Source of the DNA: an uncultured Coriobacteriaceae bacterium
GTDB lineage: Bacteria; Actinomycetota; Coriobacteriia; Coriobacteriales; Coriobacteriaceae
NCBI GenBank assembly: GCA_944322305.1
Contig: CALUOP010000001.1
Location: 1 to 64,000 of the forward strand
Length of the DNA: 64,000 bases
Direction: 5' to 3'
Below, piece after piece: positions 56,429-64,000 of the stretch (position 1 is the stretch's first letter; each line of letters begins with the position of its first letter). The notes under the pieces are model-generated. The model was not told where the DNA came from. It did not search any database and saw only the letters and a program-made list of their open reading frames with translations. A program made the translations under genes and the position numbers.

Positions 56429-57754
56429 TTACGCCGGGGTGCCGTCGCCGAAGAGCAGCTCGCGCTCGGAGCCGGAAAGCGCAGCGCGCGCCTGGTCGCG
56501 CAGCTCGTTCAGGCCCGACAGGAACTGGCGCTGCATCACCAGGGCGTAGTAGCGCCCGCGCGTGGTGAGCGTGAGCTCCTCGGAGTTGTCGGTGGCGAAG
56601 GCCCCGTTGGCGCGCATGAACGCCATCTCAACAGGCAGGCCGCGCTCAACCGACACGCCGAAGTCGCGCTTGAAGCGCTGCTTGTCCAGCCGCAGGGAGT
56701 ACAGGTCCTGCATGAAGCGGTAGCGCATGAGGTCGCGCTTGCTCATCTTGGTCTTGCCCATGAGCGACATCCGCCCACCCTCGATAGCCTCGTTGTACTC
56801 GGCGAGCGAGAACGTGTTCACGTAGATGGTGCCGTTCAGGTGCGTCACCGCGCCCGACCCGATGGCCGGGTACTCCTCGTAGGTCACGCCGAACTCGTCC
56901 ACCGGCACCTCGCCGCAGGCGTGCAGGTCCTGCCCCGCCCGGTTGAAGGTCCACACCGTGCGGCGCTCAAAGGGCGCGTTCGGACCCTCGGCCAGCGTTG
57001 CGTCAAGCATCTTGTAGTACTCATACTCGCGAGCGTAGGCAGGCTGCCCCAGCGTGTCGAGCATCTTCTTGGTGGTGGCGCGCGAGAAGTACAGCGGGCT
57101 GAACGTGGTCTGCTGGCAGCCGCACTGCTTGATGAGCTCCACGTCGCGCATGAGGACGTCCTCGGTCTGCGAGGGGAAGTTGAAGATCATGTCGACGTTC
57201 AGGATGTCGAAGTACGGAGCGGCCTCGCCGATGCGCTCGAAGATCTCCTCGCCCGAGCCGTACTTCTCGTAGCGGTCCATCTGGCGCAGCAAGTCGTTGT
57301 TGAAGCTCTGCACGCCCACCGACAGGCGCTGCACGCGGCCCTTCAGCTTTTCCAGGTAAGGGCGGGTGAGATGGTTGGGGTTGGTCTCGCTCGAGACCTC
57401 CTTGATGGAGAAGGTGTCGCGTGCCAGGTCGAGCGTTTCGCACAGCTCGTCGATCATGATGGTGGGCGTGCCGCCGCCGCAGTAGATGCTCTCGAAGTCG
57501 TAGCCCAAGTCTTTGAGCATGAGCATCTCGCGGCGCAGGTTCTTGAAGTACGGCCGCGCGATCTCCTCGCGGAAGGGGTAGCGGTTGAAGCTGCAGTAGG
57601 GGCATAGCCGCTGGCAAAAGGGAATGTGCATGTAGAGCATGTAGTGCATGCCGGGCTTGGGGCCGGGCAGCGCCCACTCGTGCGCGGGCTCCATCTTGAG
57701 CTCGTGCTTGGTCATGGTTTTGATGACGCTCGTGAGCATACGTTCCGAAAGCAC
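56429..57754 (-). CDS. HemN-like radical SAM protein
   Basis: 441-aa coproporphyrinogen-III-oxidase-family radical SAM protein. The cluster motif is CQRLCPYC (CX3CX2C), followed by YCGGGTPT, SSETNPNHL and RLSVGVQSFN. Homologues include HemN, HemW and the haem-utilising ChuW/HutW group, so the exact reaction is uncertain. GTG at 57754 is chosen for GAGGAGG 5 bp upstream; the frame is open 27 bp further and an ATG lies five codons in. A TATAAT (minus, 57814-57819) may be its -10. Confidence 0.82.
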   Translation of the reverse strand: MLSERMLTSVIKTMTKHELKMEPAHEWALPGPKPGMHYMLYMHIPFCQRLCPYCSFNRYPFREEIARPYFKNLRREMLMLKDLGYDFESIYCGGGTPTIMIDELCETLDLARDTFSIKEVSSETNPNHLTRPYLEKLKGRVQRLSVGVQSFNNDLLRQMDRYEKYGSGEEIFERIGEAAPYFDILNVDMIFNFPSQTEDVLMRDVELIKQCGCQQTTFSPLYFSRATTKKMLDTLGQPAYAREYEYYKMLDATLAEGPNAPFERRTVWTFNRAGQDLHACGEVPVDEFGVTYEEYPAIGSGAVTHLNGTIYVNTFSLAEYNEAIEGGRMSLMGKTKMSKRDLMRYRFMQDLYSLRLDKQRFKRDFGVSVERGLPVEMAFMRANGAFATDNSEELTLTTRGRYYALVMQRQFLSGLNELRDQARAALSGSERELLFGDGTPA

Positions 57755-57951
57755 GCTAGCCTCCTCATCTGGCCGTTGCACCTCAACGGGACTCGCCTTC
57801 CCGCAAACAATTGATTATAAGCCTCCGCGCGAGGTGCGAACCCGACAACGAGCGCTTCCCGCCCCGCAACCATGGACGGAAAGGGCAAACGTCCCGCGCG
57901 GGCGCGGCTGCGCGCCGCGGCGAAGGGCGCGGGACCGACAAAGGAGGGCAC

Positions 57952-59127
57952 ATGGTGATTCTCTACGGAACGTCGGCATGGCAGTACTACCAAACACCCC
58001 CGGTCATCCGGGATGCCGAGCTGCCGAAAGGCGGCGCGCTCGCATCGCAACCGGAGGGAGCGGGAGCCCCCGAGCCGGCCCGGTCGTCCCGCCGCACGGC
58101 ATCGGAGGCAACGCGCATCCTGTCCTCGCGGCTCGCGCAGAACCTCAAAGGCGTCGCGACGCCCGTGCACTGCATGGTGGACGAGCCGTCGACGTTTCGC
58201 GCAAACGGCATCGTGCGGTACCACCACATGCGGCGCTTCGTCCCAAAAGAGGAGCTCGTCCCTTTGGGCGGAGACCTTTACGTGACGTCTCCCGAGCTCA
58301 CGCTCGTCCACCTGGCCATGGGACGGGACGCGGCGCGCCTTGCGCTTCTTATCTATGAGGCGTGCGGCACCTACGCCACCCCCACCCCTACGGGAGCGGC
58401 GCGCTTCGTCTTCAACCAGCTGGTTGGCAACGGCTACCTTGACCACGTGCGCGACCTGCCCGCGCTGAGAGAGTTCGAGGACAGCGCCGGACGCCGCGTC
58501 GCGTTGGTTGACGCATATGGGGAGGCGCTCCCCTGGAAACCCGCGCTCAACGCGCGCAGAAAGCCGACCGGCCTTTGGAGGCGGCCACCGCTCACCTCGG
58601 TCGAGCGCCTTTCCAAGCTGGCCGATCGCGTGCGGGACACGCGCGGCCTGCCCGCGCTCAAACGCGCGCTCGGCGTCACCCGCGACGGCGCGGCCTCGCC
58701 CTTGGAAGCGCGCGTTCTCATGCTCTGCTGCTCCGACCCCTACCTCGGCGGAGAGGGTTGGCCGTGGCCGGCGATCAATCGCCGCATCGACTTTCCCCGC
58801 CCGCTCAAAACGCTTGCGGGAACCAGCTACTGCATCGCCGACCTGCTGTGGGACGCGCAGAGGGTTGATCTGGAGGTCAACGGCGAGGATTACCACACAG
58901 ACGAGTACGGCTTCGTACGCAGCAACGGGCGCAGGGCCGCGCTCGAGGCGATGGGCTACACGGTGCTGGATATCGACTATGCGCAGGCCGCCAACCTCAA
59001 AAGCCTCGACATCATGCTGGACTCGTTTTCCCAAAAGCTCGGCATCCGGCCGAAGCGACGCACGGCCGCGTTCCTCCAACGCAAAAAGAAGCTCCACGCC
59101 GTGTTGTTCCCGTATGGGGAGCGGTAA
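57952..59127 (+). CDS. Putative DUF559-type endonuclease-like protein
   Basis: 391-aa protein. The N-terminal half has an AbiEi-like look (VRYHHMRRFV, LYVTSPELTLVHLAM). The C-terminal part resembles the PD-(D/E)XK DUF559 fold: an Asp in IADLLWD, then RVDLEVNGEDYHTDEYGF, a conserved Arg, and ALEAMGYTVLDIDY. DUF559 proteins are Vsr-related nuclease-like proteins. The ATG at 57952 follows AAGGAGG. It diverges from the radical SAM gene and both are bracketed by MITE-like elements. Function is unproven. Confidence 0.65.
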   Translation: MVILYGTSAWQYYQTPPVIRDAELPKGGALASQPEGAGAPEPARSSRRTASEATRILSSRLAQNLKGVATPVHCMVDEPSTFRANGIVRYHHMRRFVPKEELVPLGGDLYVTSPELTLVHLAMGRDAARLALLIYEACGTYATPTPTGAARFVFNQLVGNGYLDHVRDLPALREFEDSAGRRVALVDAYGEALPWKPALNARRKPTGLWRRPPLTSVERLSKLADRVRDTRGLPALKRALGVTRDGAASPLEARVLMLCCSDPYLGGEGWPWPAINRRIDFPRPLKTLAGTSYCIADLLWDAQRVDLEVNGEDYHTDEYGFVRSNGRRAALEAMGYTVLDIDYAQAANLKSLDIMLDSFSQKLGIRPKRRTAAFLQRKKKLHAVLFPYGER

Positions 59128-59519
59128 CAGGCGGGCAAGGCGCGCGAAACAAAGCGGCTGCGCCTTCTGAGATCGTTCCCTCCATGCCCTGCGCTGCAAA
59201 CCTCGGAGTTAACGTGCACCACGAACAGGCATCCCAAGGATAACCCACGTCTTTCAGATGCAAAATGCCTGGTACGCACCCCGCCCAAACGTTGGCTCCC
59301 GGATGAGGCTCTCACCTTGTGCACGTTAACTCCGAGGTTTGCACGCGAGGCCCATTCCGTGGCACCGCACCACCGCGCGCCGCGATGCGCACGCGGAAGT
59401 CCGCCGCGCCTGCACGGCGACGGAGCGTCGCGCAGCGCAGCGAGATGAGGCAAACCACCGTGCCCGCACAGGTCAGCCGCGATGGCGCACAAGCATGCTG
59501 TGGACGGCTCCCCGCGGCA
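59128..59519. other. Intergenic region between DUF559-like gene and AKR
   Basis: 392 bp containing a MITE-like element (59195-59343). The remainder (59344-59519) is GC-rich without recognisable signals; the genes on both sides converge here. Confidence 0.6.
59195..59343. mobile_element. MITE-like element, copy 2
   Basis: 149 bp with perfect 25-bp terminal inverted repeats (59195-59219, 59319-59343), the same family as 56222-56371. Flanking CGC on both sides is a candidate 3-bp target duplication. Its interior is largely different from copy 1 apart from a short AAAATGCCTGGTA-like stretch. Confidence 0.8.
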
Positions 59520-60737
59520 TCAGCGGCGAGACAGAAGCCCCAGCATCCAACCAACCGGGCCGGGCTGGAAGCGCCGGCACACCGCCTCGAGCTCCTCGGG
59601 AATCGCGATGTGCTGCGGGCATTTCCGCGCGCATGCGCCGCACTTCACACAGTTGCTCGCCAGCTTAGGCGAGCCGGTGCGCACCGCGCTCGCCGTGAAG
59701 TACTGCGAGAGCCCCGTGAACCAGCTGTGGGCAAAGCTCGCGTTGTAAGCCGAGAAGCACCCCGGAATGTTGACGCCGTGTGGACAGGGCATGCAGTAGT
59801 TGCAGCCCGTGCACGGCACGCGGTTGGTGCGCGCGAACTCCTCAACCACGCGGGCGACAACCTCGTGCTGCCGAGGGGTCAGGCATCCCGGCAGCGCACG
59901 GTCGGCCACCTGCGCGTTTTGCTCTATCTGCGAAAGCGACCCCATGCCGGAAAGCAGCATGGTCACCTCCGGATGGTCCCACACCCAGGCAAGGCCCCAC
60001 GCCGCCGGCGTGGCAAGCGCAGGCCCCGCGTCCACCGACCCCGCCGCGCCGCCGGTCTGCGCCGCCTCGGTAAAGATGCGCTGGGCGCGGACGGGCAGCT
60101 TGTCGGCCAAGCGTCCGCCCAAGAGCGGCTCCATCACGAACACCGCCATGCCGCGCGCCGCCGCAGCCTTGAGGCCGGCCGTGCCCGCCTGATACGTCTC
60201 GCCGGCGTAGTTGTACTGGATCTGGCAGAAGTCCCAGTCAAACGCATCCAGCAGCACGGGGAAGTCGCCCGCGCTGCCGTGGTAGGAAAACCCGATCTGG
60301 CCGATGCGGCCGGCCGCCTTCTGGCGCGCGACCCACGCCTCCACGCCCAAGGCGCGCAGGCGCTCCCACTGCGCCGGGCTCGTGACGTTGTGCATCAGGT
60401 AGTAGTCCACGCGGTCGGTGCGCAGGCGGCGAAGCTGCTCGTCAAAGAAGCGGTCGAAGTCCTCCGGCCGCTTGACTGAGGCGTGCGGCAGCTTGGTGGC
60501 AACGAGCACCCGGTCGCGCAGGCCCAGGTCCTCAAGCGCCGCGCCCACCGCCGCCTCGTTGCCGGGGTACAGGTAAGCCGTGTCCAGGTAGTTCACGCCA
60601 AGCTCAACCGCCCGGGCGATAAGCTCCCGGGCGGCGCGCGCGTCGGGCCTGCCCAGCGCCGCCCCCGGCATGCGCATGCACCCCAGCCCCAAGGCCGAGA
60701 TCCGCTCGCCGTTTCGCGGGTTCACCCGGTACTGCAT
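59520..60737 (-). CDS. Aldo/keto reductase with C-terminal ferredoxin domain (second)
   Basis: 405-aa paralogue of the gene at 50803. The barrel has ALGLGCMRMPG, NYLDTAYLYPGNE, ATKLPHASV and MHNVTS; Fe-S motifs CTGCNYCMPCPHG and CVKCGACARKCP follow. It is 26 aa longer, with an Ala-rich insert around 240-260. The ATG at 60737 follows GGGGAGGG. Sits 62 bp downstream of queA on the same strand. Confidence 0.9.
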   Translation of the reverse strand: MQYRVNPRNGERISALGLGCMRMPGAALGRPDARAARELIARAVELGVNYLDTAYLYPGNEAAVGAALEDLGLRDRVLVATKLPHASVKRPEDFDRFFDEQLRRLRTDRVDYYLMHNVTSPAQWERLRALGVEAWVARQKAAGRIGQIGFSYHGSAGDFPVLLDAFDWDFCQIQYNYAGETYQAGTAGLKAAAARGMAVFVMEPLLGGRLADKLPVRAQRIFTEAAQTGGAAGSVDAGPALATPAAWGLAWVWDHPEVTMLLSGMGSLSQIEQNAQVADRALPGCLTPRQHEVVARVVEEFARTNRVPCTGCNYCMPCPHGVNIPGCFSAYNASFAHSWFTGLSQYFTASAVRTGSPKLASNCVKCGACARKCPQHIAIPEELEAVCRRFQPGPVGWMLGLLSRR

Positions 60738-60799
60738 CTGCCCTCCCCAACGCGTCCCGGCCCGGCCGCGGCCGGGCGCCTGGCGCCGCACGCGCGCGT

Positions 60800-62023
60800 C
60801 TACTCGATCAACATCGCGTCGCCGAAGGAGAAGAAGCGGTAGCGCTCGCGCACCGCCTCCTCGTAAGCCGCGATGATCTCCTCGCGCGTGGCCAGCGCGC
60901 TCACCAGCATCATGAGCGTGGAGCGCGGCACGTGGAAGTTGGTGATGAGCGCGTCCACCACGTGGTACGTGGAGCCGGGCATGAGGTAAAGGTTGGTGGT
61001 GGCGTTCTCGCGCGCCACGATGTCGCCCGCGCCCGCAACCGCCGCGGAGTCGGGCGCGTCCTCGAAGCCGCGCGCCGTAACCGGCGGGTCAGCCACCGGC
61101 GCGCCCGCCTCCCACGCGCTCTCGAGCGAGCGCACCGCCGTGGTGCCCACGGCAACCACGCGGTGCCCGGCGGCCTTGGTGGCGTGCACGGCGTCTACCA
61201 CCGTCTGCGGCACGTGGTAGCGCTCGGTGTGCATCACGTGCTGGGTGGGATCGTCCTCCTCCACCAGGCGGAAGGTGTCGATGCCCACCTCCAGCTCCAC
61301 GGTGACCCAGCCCACGCCCTTCTCCTTCAGCCGGTCGATAAGCTCCGGCGTGAAATGCAGGCCCGCCGTGGGCGCCGCGGCGCTGCGCTCCTCGGCCACG
61401 GCGTACACCGTCTGGTACTTCTCGGGGTCGCCCTCGTAGCCGGTGATGTAGGGCGGCAGCGGCACGCGCCCCGCCTCGTGGATGGCCTCGTCGAGCGTGC
61501 GGGGCTTGCCGGCGGCGTCCGCGCCCTGCGGCGTGAAGCGCACCAGGCGCCCGCCGCGGCTCTCGGGCACGAAGTCCACCACCTCGCCGGTGAGCACCAC
61601 CTCGGCGGTCAGGGGCGCCGCGATCCCGCCCGCGCGGTACTCCACCACCGCGCCCGGCTTCAGGCGCTTGCCCGGGTTCACCAGGCACTCCCACACGTGC
61701 CCGAGCGCGTCGACGTCTTCACGGCGCTTGAGCAAAAGCGTCTCGGCCACACCGCCCGTGCCCTGCTTGTGCCCCATCAGGCGCGCCGGCAGCACGCGGG
61801 TCTCGTTGGCCACGAGCAGGTCGCCGGGCTCCAGGTAGTCCACGATGTCGCGGAAGATGCGGTGCTCCACCGAGGCCCCGCCCGCAATGGGTGCGGCCGT
61901 GCCGGTGGGACCCTCACCGCCGGCGCGGTCGAGCACCAGCAGGCGGCAGGAGTCGCGCGGCTCGGCCGGCGCCTGGGCGATAAGCTCCTCGGGCAGGTTG
62001 TAATCGAAGTCGTCAGTGCGCAT
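60800..62023 (-). CDS. queA: S-adenosylmethionine:tRNA ribosyltransferase-isomerase
   Basis: 407-aa enzyme adding epoxycyclopentane to preQ1-tRNA during queuosine formation. DFDYNLPEELIAQAPAEPRD, ANETRVLPARL, TAGLHFTPEL and the C-terminal FHVPRSTLMMLVSA are diagnostic. The ATG at 62023 follows GGGAG; an open upstream extension is not conserved. Longer than the ~345-aa E. coli protein owing to inserts. Confidence 0.97.
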   Translation of the reverse strand: MRTDDFDYNLPEELIAQAPAEPRDSCRLLVLDRAGGEGPTGTAAPIAGGASVEHRIFRDIVDYLEPGDLLVANETRVLPARLMGHKQGTGGVAETLLLKRREDVDALGHVWECLVNPGKRLKPGAVVEYRAGGIAAPLTAEVVLTGEVVDFVPESRGGRLVRFTPQGADAAGKPRTLDEAIHEAGRVPLPPYITGYEGDPEKYQTVYAVAEERSAAAPTAGLHFTPELIDRLKEKGVGWVTVELEVGIDTFRLVEEDDPTQHVMHTERYHVPQTVVDAVHATKAAGHRVVAVGTTAVRSLESAWEAGAPVADPPVTARGFEDAPDSAAVAGAGDIVARENATTNLYLMPGSTYHVVDALITNFHVPRSTLMMLVSALATREEIIAAYEEAVRERYRFFSFGDAMLIE

Positions 62024-62207
62024 GCGTTTGCTCCCATCAAGCACCGGGCGCACCCGGCGCCAGCTCATCGGTTTTTCATCCGGTCTATGGTAAACCGCCC
62101 GCGCAGCGTGTGCACGGGCGACGGGCAATGTCCCGAAAAGCGACAAGGAGCGCGCAGGGCGCGGCGACAGCGCGAATTCATCCGCGCACAGCAGCCGGCA
62201 CACCCTC

Positions 62208-62240
62208 TTGCCCTTATTTTATAATAGTTATAATAATTAG
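62208..62240 (+). promoter_or_regulatory. AT-rich promoter/operator of the ROK regulator operon
   Basis: A 30-bp AT island in GC-rich DNA. TTGCCC (62208-62213), 17-bp spacer, TAATAA (62231-62236), or TATAAT (62229-62234) with 15 bp. Repeated TATAATA near 62220 and 62229 and the AT dyad resemble NagC/XylR-family operators, suggesting autoregulation. Confidence 0.55.
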
Positions 62241-62264
62241 TGTAATAACAAGGAGGGTGGGCCC

Positions 62265-63260
62265 ATGAAGGATGCCGCGGCCATCAAGCACCGCAACAAA
62301 ACTCAGATCCGCAAGCTGCTGCGCAGCGGCGCCTCCCTCACCAAGCAGCAGATCGCCCGGCAAACCGGCCTCAGCGTCGCAAGCTGCAACACCTACCTCA
62401 ACGAGATGGAGGCAACGGGCGAGGTTGCGGGCAAAAAGCACAAGCTCCACGACGTGGGCCGTACCGCCGTTGCCTACACCCTGAGCGAGACCTACGAAAG
62501 CATCCTGTGCCTTTCGTTCGCGCTGATCCAAGGTGTCAAATCGATAACGGCCGCCGTCCTCTCCCCCACCGGGCGCGTGCTCGACCAGCGCGTGCACGCG
62601 TACGACGTGCTGGACGCAACCGCCGTTGAGCAAGAGGCAGCAGCCGCTTTCGGGCGCTTCCCCAACATCAGCCAGGTCGTGGTGGGCACGCCCAGCATCG
62701 CCGAGAACGGCGTGATCCGCCACAGCGACATCCCCGAGCTGGAAAACGTTGCTGTGCAAGACCAGCTTGAGCGCGCGTTCAAGCGTCCGGTCAGCCTCGC
62801 CAACGACATGCACCACAAGGTGTACGGCTACTGCCGCCATGAGCATGCGGAAGACAAGATCGTCACGCTGGTGAACTACCCCGCGGACGTGCTGCCCGGA
62901 ACAGCCACGGCCTACCGGGGCACGGTGCTGACCGGGCGCAACCTGTTCGCCGGCATGGTGGGCTTTTTGGATGTGGGCGTGGGCCAGCCGGAGCAGCTGC
63001 GTCTGCTGAGCCGCCCGGACACGGCGGAACCCCTGATCGCCAAGGCTGTCACCGCGCTTATCGCCATCTTGAACCCGCACCTGCTGCTGCTCACCGGCGA
63101 CCTCGTGCACGCAGACAGCCTCGAGCGCATCCGCACGGCCTGCGCGACCTGCATCCCCGAGGAGTACCTGCCGGAGTTTGCCTTTGTCCCCGACACCGAC
63201 CTCTATTACCTCAAGGGGATGTACTGGAGCGCCATAGACAACGAGGAGAGGATCGCATGA
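62265..63260 (+). CDS. ROK-family-like transcriptional regulator
   Basis: 331-aa protein with an N-terminal winged helix (about 8-65; TKQQIARQTGLSVASCNTYLNEM) and a ROK/ASKHA-type domain. The ATPase-like parts are diverged (no clear DxGxT), so it is likely a sugar sensor rather than a kinase. AAGGAGGG precedes the ATG. Its stop overlaps the acetyltransferase start by 4 bp. The operon context suggests regulation of carbohydrate use. Confidence 0.82.
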   Translation: MKDAAAIKHRNKTQIRKLLRSGASLTKQQIARQTGLSVASCNTYLNEMEATGEVAGKKHKLHDVGRTAVAYTLSETYESILCLSFALIQGVKSITAAVLSPTGRVLDQRVHAYDVLDATAVEQEAAAAFGRFPNISQVVVGTPSIAENGVIRHSDIPELENVAVQDQLERAFKRPVSLANDMHHKVYGYCRHEHAEDKIVTLVNYPADVLPGTATAYRGTVLTGRNLFAGMVGFLDVGVGQPEQLRLLSRPDTAEPLIAKAVTALIAILNPHLLLLTGDLVHADSLERIRTACATCIPEEYLPEFAFVPDTDLYYLKGMYWSAIDNEERIA

Positions 63261-63847
63261 CCGAACGCGAGAAGATGCGCCAAGGGCTTCTCTACGACGC
63301 CAACTACGACGAGGAGATCTTGGCGGAACGGGAGCGCTGCAAAGACCTGTGCTTCTCGTTCAACCAGCTGAGGCCTTCCCAAACCGCCGAGCAGGAAGCG
63401 CTGATCAGGCAGCTTTTTGCGAAAACGGGCGAGCGGCCCTGCGTCACCGCCCCGTTTTGGTGCGACTACGGCCGCAACATAAAGGTCGGCGCGCACTTTT
63501 ACGCCAACCACGGCCTCGTGATCCTAGACGGCGCACCGGTCACCTTCGGCGACCACGTGTTCATAGGGCCCAACTGCGTTTTCTCCACCGCCGGACATCC
63601 GCTGGACGCCGAGCGCCGCAACCGGGGGCTGGAGTACGCCCGCCCCATCTCGGTGGGAGACAACGTGTGGTTCGGCGCCTCGGTAACCGTGCTGCCGGGC
63701 GTCAGCATCGGCGACGGCGCGGTGATCGGCGCGGGGAGCGTTGTGAACCGCGACATCCCCGCCGGCGTGGTGGCCGCAGGCACCCCCTGCCGGGTGCTAC
63801 GGCGCATAACCGAAAAAGACAAGCACGCATACGAAAGGAGCGCATAA
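63257..63847 (+). CDS. Maltose/galactoside O-acetyltransferase-like
   Basis: 196-aa left-handed beta-helix acetyltransferase, second in the window. The N-terminal Maa domain GLLYDANYDEEILAERERC, catalytic-His segment TAGHPLDAERR and the end GAGSVVNRDIPAGVVAAGTPCR are clear. It is translationally coupled to the ROK regulator (ATGA overlap) and to the next gene (TAATG). Confidence 0.88.
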   Translation: MTEREKMRQGLLYDANYDEEILAERERCKDLCFSFNQLRPSQTAEQEALIRQLFAKTGERPCVTAPFWCDYGRNIKVGAHFYANHGLVILDGAPVTFGDHVFIGPNCVFSTAGHPLDAERRNRGLEYARPISVGDNVWFGASVTVLPGVSIGDGAVIGAGSVVNRDIPAGVVAAGTPCRVLRRITEKDKHAYERSA

Positions 63848-64000
63848 TGGCGTTTGACGTGCACAACCTGCAATGGACCCGCGAACCTGAAAGCTTCAGC
63901 ATCTCGACCGAGCGCATCGAGGTGGTGACCAAGCCCCACACCGACCTGTGGCAGCGCACCTACTACCACTTCCGCAACGACAACGCGCCGGTTCTGCAAA
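63847..64000 (+). CDS. DUF1349-like protein (partial, runs off window)
   Basis: Only the first 51 codons are visible, starting MAFDVHNLQWTREPESF and including HTDLWQRTYYHFRNDNAP. This pattern matches the start of DUF1349 proteins, which have a concanavalin-A-like fold often linked to glycan metabolism. AAAGGAG precedes it, and its ATG overlaps the previous stop by one base. Confidence 0.6.
   Translation, partial: MAFDVHNLQWTREPESFSISTERIEVVTKPHTDLWQRTYYHFRNDNAPVLQ

Overview
The window is a high-GC, gene-dense piece of a bacterial chromosome. Gene content and style point to an anaerobic actinobacterium of the class Coriobacteriia (Collinsella/Olsenella-like); this is an inference from a type III glutamine synthetase, ferredoxin-fused aldo/keto reductases, a type I-E CRISPR system, Tat-type lipoproteins and codon usage, not from a 16S sequence. 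No phage or complete insertion sequence was seen.

Layout. 1-500: tandem promoters and leader of what looks like an rRNA operon reading left out of the window. 500-2100 (minus): infC-rpmI-rplT, whose infC appears to start at ATA behind a leader with an intrinsic terminator, then a tRNA-Leu(CAA). 2200-9600: class II aldolase, an M24 peptidase, a maltose acetyltransferase-like enzyme, a Gfo/Idh oxidoreductase and argG-argH. 9430-10336 is gene-free and rich in palindromes. polA follows.

13067-26938 is the defence block. A 620-bp stretch carrying scattered copies of a short motif leads into a type I-E CRISPR array (49 repeats, 48 spacers). A minus-strand operon follows: dnaQ-like exonuclease, cas3, cse1, cse2, cas7, cas5, cas6e, cas1, cas2. 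The leader lies between cas2 and the array, so the degenerate repeats at 13691-13900 form the old end. The DnaQ exonuclease plausibly trims prespacers. The cas3-cse1 gap holds hairpins, one resembling the CRISPR repeat stem.

27000-31040: a TPP-riboswitch-controlled thiC-thiM-thiE-thiD operon, able to make the pyrimidine half of thiamine and to salvage the thiazole half. 31200-38800: an M18 aminopeptidase, then a minus-strand operon of an ABC importer (lipoprotein, two permeases, ATPase) followed by two PHP-family phosphoesterases. 39189-44572: glutamine synthetase III, YaaA, a LUD protein, endonuclease IV and a TetR regulator with twin operators. 44756-50765: glycogen branching enzyme, a perfect 32-bp-arm palindrome, an aspartate-oxidase/fumarate-reductase-like flavoprotein, and a surface serpin lipoprotein with a decapeptide-repeat insert.

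50803-62023: aldo/keto reductase-ferredoxin proteins, a tail-anchored coiled-coil protein, rlmA, tgt, a HemN-like radical SAM protein, a DUF559-type nuclease-like protein and queA. The radical SAM and DUF559 genes are bracketed by two ~150-bp elements that share 25-bp terminal inverted repeats (MITE-like). 62265-64000: a ROK-type regulator translationally coupled to an acetyltransferase and to the start of a DUF1349-like gene.
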